Assembly (NCBI RefSeq): GCF_014641495.1
Contig: NZ_BMHV01000014.1
Location: forward strand, 1-64,000
Length of the DNA stretch: 64,000 bases
Source of the DNA: Terasakiella brassicae
Lineage (GTDB): Bacteria > Pseudomonadota > Alphaproteobacteria > Rhodospirillales > Terasakiellaceae
Direction of reading: 5' to 3'
Part shown: one piece after another, positions 51,507 to 59,513 of the stretch
Layout: each line of letters starts with the position of its first letter
How positions within the stretch are numbered: position 1 is the stretch's first letter
Program-made: the position numbers and the translations under genes
The notes under the pieces: model-generated
Told to the model about the DNA's origin: nothing
The model's input: the letters and a program-made list of their open reading frames with translations, nothing else
Database searches by the model: none

Positions 51507-52289
51507 ATGATAATCAGACGATCTTTGTACATGTTCGGGTGCTTGATCTGCTTGATTTCTTCGTTTGTGAGCGAAGGCAAGGCAGAAGAAGATGTCTGCG
51601 CATCTATTAAGGCATCTGCACATCCCGAGGCCCCACCGGCAATGTGGTATGACGGGAAAACAATGGCAGGGGTGGGGGCTGATGCCATTGTCGAAATTGG
51701 TAAACGGATCGGCGTTCCGATTGTTTTATCGTACGAAGGCCCGTGGAAGCGGACGTTGCGTGCGTTGGAAATCGGGGAAATCGACCTGATATATGCGCTG
51801 TATAAAACAGAACAACGGCGCGAGATTTATGATTTTACCATCCCTTATTTTACCGACCCGGTTGTGATCGTCCGTAACCCGCAATATCAATCCCGGATAA
51901 AATCACGCAAGGACTTACCTTACTTTAAGGGGGCTGCGACGATGGGGGACAGTTTCGGTAATGATATCGACAACTTGATTGACACAAAGCTGGACGTTCA
52001 ACGGGTGCGCAATTATGCCATTTTATTGAAGCTCATTGCCAGTGATCGGGTAAATTATGGCATTGCCCCGCTCTGGACGATCAAAGGCCATATCAGGCGT
52101 AATGCCTATCATGATGAAGTCGTTATTGTTGAGAATGCGCTTGTGGCAGAAGATATGTATATGGCCTTTTCCAAAATATCTCCGTGTAAGAAATATCTGT
52201 CCAGGATAAATGAGGAACTGTCAAAAATGATGGCCGCTGGGGATATCGATCGATTGCTGGATGAAAATATTGCGCGCTGGAGCAAATAG
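51507..52289 (+). CDS. Family 3 solute-binding-like periplasmic protein
   Basis: A 260-aa protein with a signal peptide (LYMFGCLICLISSFVSEGKA) and an SBP_bac_3 domain: VGADAIVEIGKRIGVPIVL, GPWKRTLRALEIGEIDLIYA, FTIPYFTDPVVIV, and a C-terminal DIDRLLDENIARW. Similar proteins bind amino acids or opines, but stand-alone ones without an ABC transporter nearby often act as sensors or have no known ligand. No permease or ATPase gene adjoins. Confidence 0.85.
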   Translation: MIIRRSLYMFGCLICLISSFVSEGKAEEDVCASIKASAHPEAPPAMWYDGKTMAGVGADAIVEIGKRIGVPIVLSYEGPWKRTLRALEIGEIDLIYALYKTEQRREIYDFTIPYFTDPVVIVRNPQYQSRIKSRKDLPYFKGAATMGDSFGNDIDNLIDTKLDVQRVRNYAILLKLIASDRVNYGIAPLWTIKGHIRRNAYHDEVVIVENALVAEDMYMAFSKISPCKKYLSRINEELSKMMAAGDIDRLLDENIARWSK

Positions 52290-52375
52290 CAGGAATGAGA
52301 TAAAAAAAGAGCTGCCGTTACCGGGCAGATCAGACTGCTGACAAAGTGTTTTCAGTAAATAATTAACCCAAAGCC

Positions 52376-52470
52376 GTCATCCCGCGCTTGATGCGGGATC
52401 CATTTAAAATTAATGGATTAGATGTTACTCATTGGGCAAAGATGGATCCCCGATCAGGGTCGGGGATGAC
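52376..52470. repeat. Long palindromic intergenic repeat
   Basis: GTCATCCC (52376-52383) and its complement GGGATGAC (within 52462-52470) close a structure with two inner hairpins, CCCGC..GCGGG and CCCCGA..TCGGGG, and GGATCCAT / ATGGATCC arms. Repeats of this GTCATCCCG type are scattered in many alphaproteobacterial genomes. Here it lies between two partial copies of a GAGCTGCCGTT terminator stem (52309-52328 and 52495-52519). Confidence 0.7.
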
Positions 52471-52494
52471 AGTTAGGGGCTTTGTCAATAATCT

Positions 52495-52524
52495 GAGCTG
52501 CCGTTTGACCGGGCAGCTCTTTTT
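52495..52524 (+). terminator. Intrinsic terminator of the solute-binding-protein gene
   Basis: GAGCTGCC (52495-52502) pairs with GGCAGCTC (52512-52519), followed by five T residues. A partial second copy of this stem lies at 52309-52328, nearer the gene, with the palindromic repeat between them. Confidence 0.75.
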
Positions 52525-52546
52525 GCAATTGAAGTGATTATCTTTT

Positions 52547-52705
52547 TTAGGAAATCTTATTGAGGATGCCGAGCCAATGGTTTTCCCGACAGAATTGTTT
52601 GGCTTCGTCCGGGCCTAATGTGTTGAGCAAGCGTAGGACAAATTCTTGAGGTCCAACCGGTTTTGTTTGCGTTTCACCACTATAAGCCATTGGCTTGTTC
52701 ATCAT
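52547..52705 (-). CDS. Small hypothetical protein (52 aa)
   Basis: The minus strand encodes 52 codons from ATG at 52705: a polar lead, then PVGPQEFVLRLLNTLGPDEA and CRENHWLGILNKIS. CAGGAGAC sits just before the start (AGGAG), making translation likely. An amphipathic helix with conserved-looking Trp/Cys suggests a real small protein, but I do not know the family. It stands alone between the solute-binding gene and the permease gene. Confidence 0.55.
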   Translation of the reverse strand: MMNKPMAYSGETQTKPVGPQEFVLRLLNTLGPDEAKQFCRENHWLGILNKIS

Positions 52706-52887
52706 TGTCTCCTGAGGAATTGGTTATGGTATTTGCCTGTGTGGTAATACCACTTATAACCAATCTCTCACGGGCGTTTGGACTTATTTTCTTGTCACAG
52801 TAGGTATTTTGACTTTTCGTAATGTTGTTTTTAGTCAATCCCCGCAGCGGTGTGTGTGAATTACACCGCTGCCGTTGTGAATTGGCT

Positions 52888-54219
52888 TTATTCTGCTGCT
52901 TCAGTTTCGATGTCGTCAGGTTGACTGAAAATCGAACCGCCAGCTTCGGCTTTTTCGCGACCGGGCAGAATGGCGTTCAGGATCAAGCCGACCAATGTTG
53001 CCAAGGCCATACCTGCAATCTTGAAGTCGCCGGAGAACTGGATAAAGGCACCGCCGATACCGATCACCAGAATAACGGACGCAATAATCAGGTTGCGTTT
53101 CATACCAAAATCAACACGACGATCAATCATCATGCGCATACCGGAAGAGGCGATAATACCAAACAGCAAAATGGCAACACCGCCCATCACCGGAACGGGA
53201 ATTGTTTGAATTAACGCACTGACGGTCCCCATAAAACCAAACAAAATTGCGATACAAGCCGCACCACCGACCACAAAAACACTCATAACACGGGTAATGG
53301 CAATAACGCCGATGTTTTCCCCGTAGGTGGTGTTGGGCGGGCCACCGATGAAGGCAGCAAGGGCGGTGGCAAGACCATCGCCGAGAAGGGAGCGATGCAG
53401 GCCCGGTTCTTCCAGGAAGTTACGCCCCGTGACTTTGGACAGGACCATTTGGTCGCCGATATGTTCGGCGATGGTGACAAAAGCCACAGGTGCAATCAGG
53501 GCAACAGCGGTCAATGTCAGGACAGACCCTTCGGAAATAAAGGCAAAGGTAAAGTCGGGTATTGCAAAAACGGGGGCTTCAGCAACTTTGGAAAAATCAA
53601 TTAAGCCGAGGGATAAGCTGATCACATAACCGCCGACCACGCCAAACAGGATCGGGATGAGTGCGAAAACACCACGCATAAAGACCGAACAGACAATTGT
53701 AATGAGCAAGCTGGTAAGGGCGACACCAAAATGCAGGGTGCTGTATTGTCCGGTTGCCGGGTCGTTCATCGCCATATTGATAGCAACAGAGGCCAGCCCC
53801 AGACCGATGACCATAATAACAGGCCCAACCACGACCGGTGGCAACAGGCGCATTAGCCAACGCACACCGAAGAAATGGATCATAATCGCAACAACGACAT
53901 AGACCAACCCGGCAGAAATACAGCCGACCAAGGCACCGGCGGCACCGATCCCTTCAATTTGGGAGGCCGCGATAATCGGGCCGATAAAGGCAAAGCTGGA
54001 TCCCAGATAGGCCGGGATTTTGCCACGGGTACAAACGATATAGAGCAAAGTGCCCAATCCGCTGCTGATTAAGGCGACTGACGGGTTTAACCCCGTCAGG
54101 TAGGGAACAAGGATGGTTGCGCCAAACATGGCAAACAGATGTTGGGTACTCAGGATAAGCCATAAACCGGGGGACGGGCGCTCATGGACATCCAGAACAA
54201 TATGATGATCGTTGCTCAT
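52888..54219 (-). CDS. uraA: Uracil/xanthine permease (NCS2 family)
   Basis: A 443-aa inner-membrane transporter with about 12-14 helices. QHLFAMFGATILVPYLTGL is the NCS2 start, GSSFAFIGPI is the helix-3 substrate region, VTIAEHIGDQMVLSKVTGR carries the key His/Glu, and FIGGPPNTTYGENIG follows. These match UraA-type uracil:proton symporters. With upp nearby on the opposite strand it supports uracil salvage, although xanthine cannot be excluded. Confidence 0.93.
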   Translation of the reverse strand: MSNDHHIVLDVHERPSPGLWLILSTQHLFAMFGATILVPYLTGLNPSVALISSGLGTLLYIVCTRGKIPAYLGSSFAFIGPIIAASQIEGIGAAGALVGCISAGLVYVVVAIMIHFFGVRWLMRLLPPVVVGPVIMVIGLGLASVAINMAMNDPATGQYSTLHFGVALTSLLITIVCSVFMRGVFALIPILFGVVGGYVISLSLGLIDFSKVAEAPVFAIPDFTFAFISEGSVLTLTAVALIAPVAFVTIAEHIGDQMVLSKVTGRNFLEEPGLHRSLLGDGLATALAAFIGGPPNTTYGENIGVIAITRVMSVFVVGGAACIAILFGFMGTVSALIQTIPVPVMGGVAILLFGIIASSGMRMMIDRRVDFGMKRNLIIASVILVIGIGGAFIQFSGDFKIAGMALATLVGLILNAILPGREKAEAGGSIFSQPDDIETEAAE

Positions 54220-54343
54220 CTTCTCTCTCTATATATAATTTAAGTGTCCGGACTGTGAATAAATTGACCGAAAGGTTAAATTTATCATGTGCGGATGTAA
54301 ATAAAGAATCTGAATTGAGCAAGCTTTTCGCGTCTTTTTACGC

Positions 54344-54766
54344 TTATTCTCTGTTCGGCGGGATAGAATAGGTGCCCGTGGCATGGGCAACGGGTTCGTC
54401 GTGCCCATCGGAATGCAAGGTAACTTCCATAACGGCAAGGCGCTTGCCCAGTTTGAGAATACGTCCTTCCGCCATCAAATCACCCGGGGCGGGACGGTGC
54501 ATAAAATTGATATTGAAATTGGTGGTGACTGCCAGCTTTACCTTGCCGATTGCAGACAGAATAACCGCGTACATGCAGGCATCTGCCAAAGCCATCATGG
54601 TCGGACCCGATACGGTGCCACCGGGGCGCAACATCGAGGCGTTGAACGGCAACCTCAGAACGGCGTCACCATTACCAATCTGGTCCGTTTTCATGCCGAT
54701 TTCCTGTGCCCAGGGAAGTTCTGTTTCGATGATATGGTCGAAATCTTCGACGCTGATTTTTGCCAT
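54344..54766 (-). CDS. PaaI-family hotdog thioesterase
   Basis: A 140-aa single-hotdog protein with LRPGGTVSGPTMMALADACM (catalytic region with conserved Asp near ADA), TTNFNINFMHRPAPGDLMAE and HATGTYSIPP. Family members hydrolyse acyl-CoA thioesters, often aryl or short-chain. It is divergent from the enoyl-CoA hydratase across a 118-bp region with a perfect palindromic operator, so both are probably controlled by the same acyl-CoA catabolism regulator. Confidence 0.85.
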   Translation of the reverse strand: MAKISVEDFDHIIETELPWAQEIGMKTDQIGNGDAVLRLPFNASMLRPGGTVSGPTMMALADACMYAVILSAIGKVKLAVTTNFNINFMHRPAPGDLMAEGRILKLGKRLAVMEVTLHSDGHDEPVAHATGTYSIPPNRE

Positions 54767-54811
54767 GTTGTGGCCTCCCGTTATGTTATAGTTTAGAAAA
54801 GATGTTATATT

Positions 54812-54827
54812 ACGTTTACGTAAACGT
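54812..54827. promoter_or_regulatory. Perfect 16-bp palindromic operator between thioesterase and enoyl-CoA hydratase
   Basis: ACGTTTACGTAAACGT is fully self-complementary and lies at the centre of the divergent promoter region. It resembles the ACGT-containing palindromes described for MerR-type LiuR regulators of branched-chain amino acid and acyl-CoA degradation; the assignment to LiuR is inference. Confidence 0.6.
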
Positions 54828-54884
54828 CAATTTGCGATATCTTGATTTCGAATATTAGATTTAAGACATGGGAGACATTGAAAA

Positions 54885-55688
54885 ATGAGTGCGCAAGCCG
54901 AAACGATAAATGAAGAATTGGTCACACGCCGTGATGAGGACGGGGTTGCTATTGTCACCTTGAACCGTCCCAAAAAATTTAATGCGTTATCTGTTGCTGT
55001 TTTGGAAGCTTTGCTTGAAACCTTTGATCAAATTGGCAAGGACAGTTCTGTACGTTGTGTGGTTTTGGCAGGTGACGGCAAGGCTTTTTGTGCAGGCCAT
55101 GATCTGAAAGAAATGCGCGAAGATACAACGCGCGAGGCGATGCAGGCGCTCTTTGCAAAATGTTCGGAAGTGATGTTGAAAATTACATCCATCCCTCAGC
55201 CCGTGATCGCACGTATTCATGGGATTGCGACGGCAGCCGGATGTCAACTTGTTGCGACATGCGATTTGGCCGTTGCGGTTGAAGAAGCCCGCTTTGCGAC
55301 ATCCGGGATCAATGTCGGTCTGTTTTGTTCCACACCGATGGTCGCTGTGACACGAAATATGCCAACGAAACAAGCTTTTGAAATGTTGGTAACCGGTGAT
55401 TTTATTGATGCCGCGACAGCGTTACAATATGGCTTGATCAATAAGGTTGTGCCCGCAGACCAACTGGATGAGGCGGTTATGGAAATGGCAACTAAAATTG
55501 CCTCTAAACCAGCGGTTTCTATCGCCCTTGGAAAGCAGTTGTTCTACAAGCAACTGGAAGCCGCCAAAGCCGTGGCTTATGATATGGCTGCAGAGACAAT
55601 GACATGCAATATTCTGACAGAAGATGCCCAAGCCGGGATTGATGCCTTTATTGCCAAGCAACCCATGCCGAAATGGAAAGGCTGTTAA
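54885..55688 (+). CDS. Enoyl-CoA hydratase/isomerase family protein
   Basis: A 267-aa crotonase-fold protein: VTLNRPKKFNALS, AGDGKAFCAGHDLKEMRED (oxyanion-hole His-Asp-Leu) and IHGIATAAGCQLVATCDLA, with the second-oxyanion Gly. The usual catalytic Glu pair of true hydratases is not obvious at the second position (GINVGLFCSTP replaces the usual E-containing loop), so it may catalyse another crotonase reaction. It is likely co-regulated with the divergent thioesterase. Confidence 0.85.
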   Translation: MSAQAETINEELVTRRDEDGVAIVTLNRPKKFNALSVAVLEALLETFDQIGKDSSVRCVVLAGDGKAFCAGHDLKEMREDTTREAMQALFAKCSEVMLKITSIPQPVIARIHGIATAAGCQLVATCDLAVAVEEARFATSGINVGLFCSTPMVAVTRNMPTKQAFEMLVTGDFIDAATALQYGLINKVVPADQLDEAVMEMATKIASKPAVSIALGKQLFYKQLEAAKAVAYDMAAETMTCNILTEDAQAGIDAFIAKQPMPKWKGC

Positions 55689-55707
55689 GCCCATATAAAA
55701 ACAATTG

Positions 55708-55744
55708 AAAGCGCCGTTTCAACTTGCCTGGAACGGCGCTTTTT
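55708..55744 (+). terminator. Intrinsic terminator of the enoyl-CoA hydratase gene
   Basis: AAAGCGCCGTT pairs with AACGGCGCTTT around a 15-nt loop, followed by T residues. It is roughly symmetric, so it may also serve the converging small gene at 55754. Confidence 0.85.
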
Positions 55745-55753
55745 AATGGGGGA

Positions 55754-55951
55754 TTAGCTTGTTTGACTTTTGGTTTCAAAAAAATCATCACCGGCAATAT
55801 CCAATAAGGCAATCCGATTGATGACGCGTAACCAATATTCTGTTTCTTCTTCACCTGTTGCCTTTTGCATATTGTCGAACGCAATGAAGCTCGCCTTTTT
55901 CAGGCCGAACTTTTTGTAGAGTTCTTTTGCGATGGCAATTTCATCAGACAT
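55754..55951 (-). CDS. Small hypothetical protein (65 aa)
   Basis: A 65-aa soluble helical protein (DEIAIAKELYKKFGLKKASF, FDNMQKATGEEETEYWLRVI) with AGAGG about ten bases before the ATG. It is acidic and shows no zinc or DNA-binding motif. The family is not recognised. It converges on the enoyl-CoA hydratase gene across a shared terminator. Confidence 0.6.
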   Translation of the reverse strand: MSDEIAIAKELYKKFGLKKASFIAFDNMQKATGEEETEYWLRVINRIALLDIAGDDFFETKSQTS

Positions 55952-56063
55952 TTAACTGCCTCTGTATTTTATCTATTTATAGTTTAGTCGCGCCTGTACA
56001 TACTGTACATCACCTATATGGGTAGTGTAGAACAGATTTAAATACATTTTTAGGGAAGTGATA

Positions 56064-56552
56064 ATGAGTAATCTTGTTTATGACGATGATTGGTTGAAAG
56101 GTATTCTTCGTGATGTGCGTGTGATCGCAATGGTCGGGGCATCTGCAAAATGGAACCGTCCCAGTCATTTTGCCATGAAGTATTTGCAAGGCAAAGGTTA
56201 CCGTGTCATTCCCGTGAACCCGGGGCTTGCAGGCGGTGTGATTTTAGGCGAAACGGTTTATGCGTCTTTAAATGATGTACCCGGTCCTTATCAAATGGTC
56301 GATATTTTCCGTAATTCCGAGGCAGCAGGGGCAATCTGTGATGAAGCCATTTCTTTAAAAGATGAAAAGCAGATTTCGGTAGTCTGGATGCAATTGGGCG
56401 TGCGCAATGATGAAGCGGCAACACGCGCAGAAACTGCTGGAATGAAAGTGGTGATGGATCGTTGCCCGAAAATTGAATATGGCCGTCTGTTTGGTGAATT
56501 AAGCTGGGCAGGGATCAATTCCGGTATTATTTCTTCCAAGAGGTTAAAATGA
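56064..56552 (+). CDS. CoA-binding domain protein (YccU-like)
   Basis: A 162-aa Rossmann CoA-binding protein with IAMVGASAKWNRPSHFAMKY (nucleotide loop), YRVIPVNPG and VVMDRCPKIEYGRLFG at the C-terminus, all typical of the CoA_binding_2/YccU family. I choose the ATG at 56064 because AGGGAAG lies six bases upstream. It overlaps the start of metY by 4 bp (ATGA), so the two are coupled. It may bind CoA in sulfur or acyl metabolism, but has no known reaction. Confidence 0.88.
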   Translation: MSNLVYDDDWLKGILRDVRVIAMVGASAKWNRPSHFAMKYLQGKGYRVIPVNPGLAGGVILGETVYASLNDVPGPYQMVDIFRNSEAAGAICDEAISLKDEKQISVVWMQLGVRNDEAATRAETAGMKVVMDRCPKIEYGRLFGELSWAGINSGIISSKRLK

Positions 56553-57838
56553 CAAATCAACCTAAAGAGTACGGTTTGGAAACACGCGCAATTCATGCCG
56601 GAAGCCGACCAGATGCAACAACAGGGGCACGCAATACGCCCATTTATCAAACCACGTCTTATGTGTTTGATGATGTCGATCACGCGGCTGATTTGTTTAA
56701 TCTGCAAACATTTGGTTTCATCTATTCCCGCCTGACAAATCCGACGGTATCGGCATTGGAAGAGCGTATCGCCAATCTCGAAGGCGGGCGCGCGGGTGTT
56801 TGTTGTGCATCCGGGCATTCCGCACAATTTTTGGCCTTTTTCTCTTTGCTGGAACCGGGCGATCGTTTCTTGGCGTCAAAAAATCTTTACGGCGGGTCCA
56901 TGACCCAGTTCGGGGTCAGTTTTAAACGTCTGGGATGGGACGTTGATTTTGTGGACTGTACGGATTTGGAGGCTGTGAAGGCAGCCATCAAGCCGGAACA
57001 CAAGGCCCTGTTTATTGAACCGTTGGCCAATCCGGGTGGTGTTATCCTGGATACGCAGGCCCTGGCGGATCTTGCCCATGAAAATCAGATGGTGTTGATT
57101 GCCGATAATACAATGGCGACACCTTATTTGTTCCGCCCTTTTGAGCATGGCGCTGATATCATTACTCATTCCGCCACCAAGTTTTTAGGCGGACATGGAA
57201 CGTCGATGGGCGGTGCGGTGATTGAATCTGGCAAATTTGACTGGGTGAAGTCGGGGAAATATCCGGCTTTGGTTGAAGCTGATCCTGCCTATCACGGTTT
57301 GTCGTTTATTGAAACGTTCGGGGATTTTGGTTTTTCCATGAAAACCCGTTGTGTGGGTTTGCGTGATTTTGGTCCGGCGATGAGCCCGACAAACGCCTTT
57401 AACCTTTTAACCGGGATTGAAACGTTACATTTACGTATGGAACGACATGTGGAAAATGCCCGTAAAGTCGCAACATTTTTAGCGCAACATCCGGCGGTAA
57501 GCTGGGTGTCCTACGCTGGTCTTGCGGATAGCCCATATCACGATCTGGCGCAGAAATATTTTCCGAAGGGACCCGGATCGGTCTTTACGTTTGGGGTTAA
57601 AGGTGGTTTTGAGGCAGGTGTCAAAGTGGTTGAAAACGTCAACCTGATATCGCATCTGGCCAACATCGGGGATACGCGCAGCTTGATTATTCATCCCGCA
57701 AGTACAACGCATCGTCAACTTAGTGAAGAACAGCAAATCGCAAGCGGGGCTGGTCCCGATGTTTTACGCTTGTCGATCGGGCTGGAAACGGCAGATGATA
57801 TTATTCGTGACCTCGATGAGGCTTTATCCCTGACCTAG
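56549..57838 (+). CDS. metY: O-acetylhomoserine aminocarboxypropyltransferase (sulfhydrylase)
   Basis: A 429-aa PLP enzyme of the Cys/Met metabolism family with LETRAIHAGSRPDATTGARN, IYSRLTNPTVSALEERIANL, VLIADNTMATPYLFRPFEHG and HSATKFLGGHGTSMGG, which carries the Schiff-base Lys. The length and insertions fit MetY rather than cystathionine enzymes (about 390 aa). It makes homocysteine from O-acetylhomoserine and sulfide. It is coupled to the CoA-binding gene by an ATGA overlap. Confidence 0.95.
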   Translation: MTNQPKEYGLETRAIHAGSRPDATTGARNTPIYQTTSYVFDDVDHAADLFNLQTFGFIYSRLTNPTVSALEERIANLEGGRAGVCCASGHSAQFLAFFSLLEPGDRFLASKNLYGGSMTQFGVSFKRLGWDVDFVDCTDLEAVKAAIKPEHKALFIEPLANPGGVILDTQALADLAHENQMVLIADNTMATPYLFRPFEHGADIITHSATKFLGGHGTSMGGAVIESGKFDWVKSGKYPALVEADPAYHGLSFIETFGDFGFSMKTRCVGLRDFGPAMSPTNAFNLLTGIETLHLRMERHVENARKVATFLAQHPAVSWVSYAGLADSPYHDLAQKYFPKGPGSVFTFGVKGGFEAGVKVVENVNLISHLANIGDTRSLIIHPASTTHRQLSEEQQIASGAGPDVLRLSIGLETADDIIRDLDEALSLT

Positions 57839-57851
57839 AAGGAATTATGAC

Positions 57852-58022
57852 ATGTCGCGCCTGATTATTACAAACGGCGATAGCACCGCACAGCGTATTG
57901 CCGATATTGTTTTACCGTGGCGCGATGTGTTGCATGAAGGCCCGGCGCTGTCCTGTGACAACATGTATGTCTTTGACCGTAAAGGGGATAAAATTATACG
58001 TGCAGTGCGCCCATCTCAATGA
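57852..58022 (+). CDS. Short DUF1835-like ORF, probably a gene remnant
   Basis: A 56-codon frame after AAGGA, beginning SRLIITNGDSTAQRIADIVL and PWRDVLHEGP, which looks like the N-terminus of DUF1835-containing proteins. It then switches to DNMYVFDRKGDKIIRAVRPS and stops. Intact DUF1835 proteins are much longer, so this is likely an internally deleted remnant, or a small domain protein. It lies 13 bp after metY and may be co-transcribed. Confidence 0.45.
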   Translation: MSRLIITNGDSTAQRIADIVLPWRDVLHEGPALSCDNMYVFDRKGDKIIRAVRPSQ

Positions 58023-58098
58023 GTGATACCGGGATTGTGATATCTTTTTGGATATGTTATTTTGCGAACATAAAACTATCTAAATGAGGTAATTTCCC

Positions 58099-59244
58099 TT
58101 GCAAGTCGCCCAAGTAAATATGTCGAAAAATAAACTGGATAATTTTGAAGTTTTTCCGTGGAATAAAAATTTTGAAACCGGTGTCGAAGTCATTGATGAA
58201 CAGCATAAAAAACTGGTTGATTTGCTGAATGAGCTGGCAAATTCGCTGGTGCGCGAAGATATGTCTCAGGTAAATGATGCGTTTGCACAATTGGCTGATT
58301 ATGCCCATTACCATTTTGAACAGGAAGAAGCGATTTGGAGCAATTACTTAGGCGATGATTCCTGGTTCATTTCCCATCAATTAAGCCATTCTTCCTTTTT
58401 GCCGCGTGTGCTGGAACTAAAAGGTATTGAGGGGGATAGCCCGTCTCAGGATGTTGTCGAAGCCGTGGTTAAATTTTTGATCCGCTGGCTGGCTTTTCAT
58501 ATTATTGATGACGATAAACGACTGGCCCTTGTTGTGACCAGTATGGATGCAGGCAGCACGTTGGAAGAAGCCAAAGTTCTTGCGGATCGTAAAATGAATG
58601 GTTCCTTCCGCGTTTTGATCGAAACCGTGTTGAAAATGTATGACGGGTTATCAACACGTACACTGGATTTGATGCGTGAACGGCGTGCGCGTATTATTGC
58701 AGAGCAAGAACTGCGCGAGGTCAATCGACGGCTTGAAGAATTGTCAGTAACGGACCAATTGACCGGTTTATACAATCGTCGCCATTTCGAACGGGTCTTG
58801 GACCGGGAAATGAAACGTGCGCGTCGTGAAAATAAGGCGGTGACACTTTACATGCTGGATATTGATTATTTTAAAAGTTTGAATGATCATTATGGTCATT
58901 CCGGCGGGGATGTTGCGCTGAAAACAGTCGGGCAAAAGCTTTTTGAAATTTGCCGCCGTCCCAGCGACTATGCTTTCCGAATTGGGGGGGAGGAATTTGC
59001 CGTTATTTCACGCGAACATGAAGAAGATGATGATCTGATCTTTGCAGAACTGATCCGCCGGGCGGTTGAAGATTTGGCGATCCCGAACGTCAAAAGTGAG
59101 GTGAATGACTGCTTGACTGTTTCTGTCGGTGGGTTTGCCAAAATTCCGACGAAGCAGGATACAGTGGATACTTATATGAAAGAGGCTGATGCGCGTCTCT
59201 ATCGTGCCAAGGATGCCGGACGCAATATTGTTGTGACCAACTAA
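58099..59244 (+). CDS. Hemerythrin-GGDEF protein (oxygen-linked diguanylate cyclase)
   Basis: A 381-aa protein. The N-terminal bacteriohemerythrin domain has FPWNKNFETGVEVIDEQHKK, HYHFEQEEAIW and HQLSHSSFLPRV, with His and Glu ligands of a di-iron centre and a later HIIDDDKR. A coiled linker leads to a GGDEF domain with DQLTGLYNRRHFERVLD and FRIGGEEFAVIS (active-site GGEEF). It probably makes c-di-GMP in response to oxygen or redox state. Start is taken at a TTG with GAGGT upstream; ATG at 58120 is the alternative. It overlaps the converging GIY-YIG gene by 4 bp. Confidence 0.9.
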   Translation: MQVAQVNMSKNKLDNFEVFPWNKNFETGVEVIDEQHKKLVDLLNELANSLVREDMSQVNDAFAQLADYAHYHFEQEEAIWSNYLGDDSWFISHQLSHSSFLPRVLELKGIEGDSPSQDVVEAVVKFLIRWLAFHIIDDDKRLALVVTSMDAGSTLEEAKVLADRKMNGSFRVLIETVLKMYDGLSTRTLDLMRERRARIIAEQELREVNRRLEELSVTDQLTGLYNRRHFERVLDREMKRARRENKAVTLYMLDIDYFKSLNDHYGHSGGDVALKTVGQKLFEICRRPSDYAFRIGGEEFAVISREHEEDDDLIFAELIRRAVEDLAIPNVKSEVNDCLTVSVGGFAKIPTKQDTVDTYMKEADARLYRAKDAGRNIVVTN

Positions 59245-59513
59245 ACGCGATGGAGTTTAAGCAGTGACTTAAACTTACGGTCTTTTTTGATTTGGGCTTC
59301 TCGGGATTGCGCTTTTCCTCTTTCTGAGAAGCCGTTTTCTACATATAAAACTTCCCAAGGGCCACGGGTCCGTGTGTATTTGGCACCCCCCGGACGTTCA
59401 CCGTTATGTTCAGCCAAGCGTCGATCCGGGGTATCGTCCAATGTTACCCCGGTGTAGCAATCTCCGTTCTGGTTAATCAGAACATATACAAACCACTGTT
59501 TGTTTGCGCTCAT
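59241..59513 (-). CDS. GIY-YIG domain protein (UPF0213-type)
   Basis: A 90-aa single-domain protein with WFVYVLINQNGDCYTGVTLD (GIY-like strand), DTPDRRLAEHNG and AKYTRTRGPWEVLYVE, the Arg-containing helices of the YhbQ/UPF0213 group. These small GIY-YIG proteins may cut damaged DNA or RNA. It begins inside the end of the alpha/beta hydrolase gene (4-bp overlap) and ends inside the hemerythrin-GGDEF gene. Confidence 0.9.
   Translation of the reverse strand: MSANKQWFVYVLINQNGDCYTGVTLDDTPDRRLAEHNGERPGGAKYTRTRGPWEVLYVENGFSERGKAQSREAQIKKDRKFKSLLKLHRV

Noticed and set aside
55995-56009. TGTACA-N3-TGTACA upstream of the CoA-binding gene as an operator
   Set aside because: The repeat is short and self-palindromic, which could be chance; no regulator or second copy supports it.
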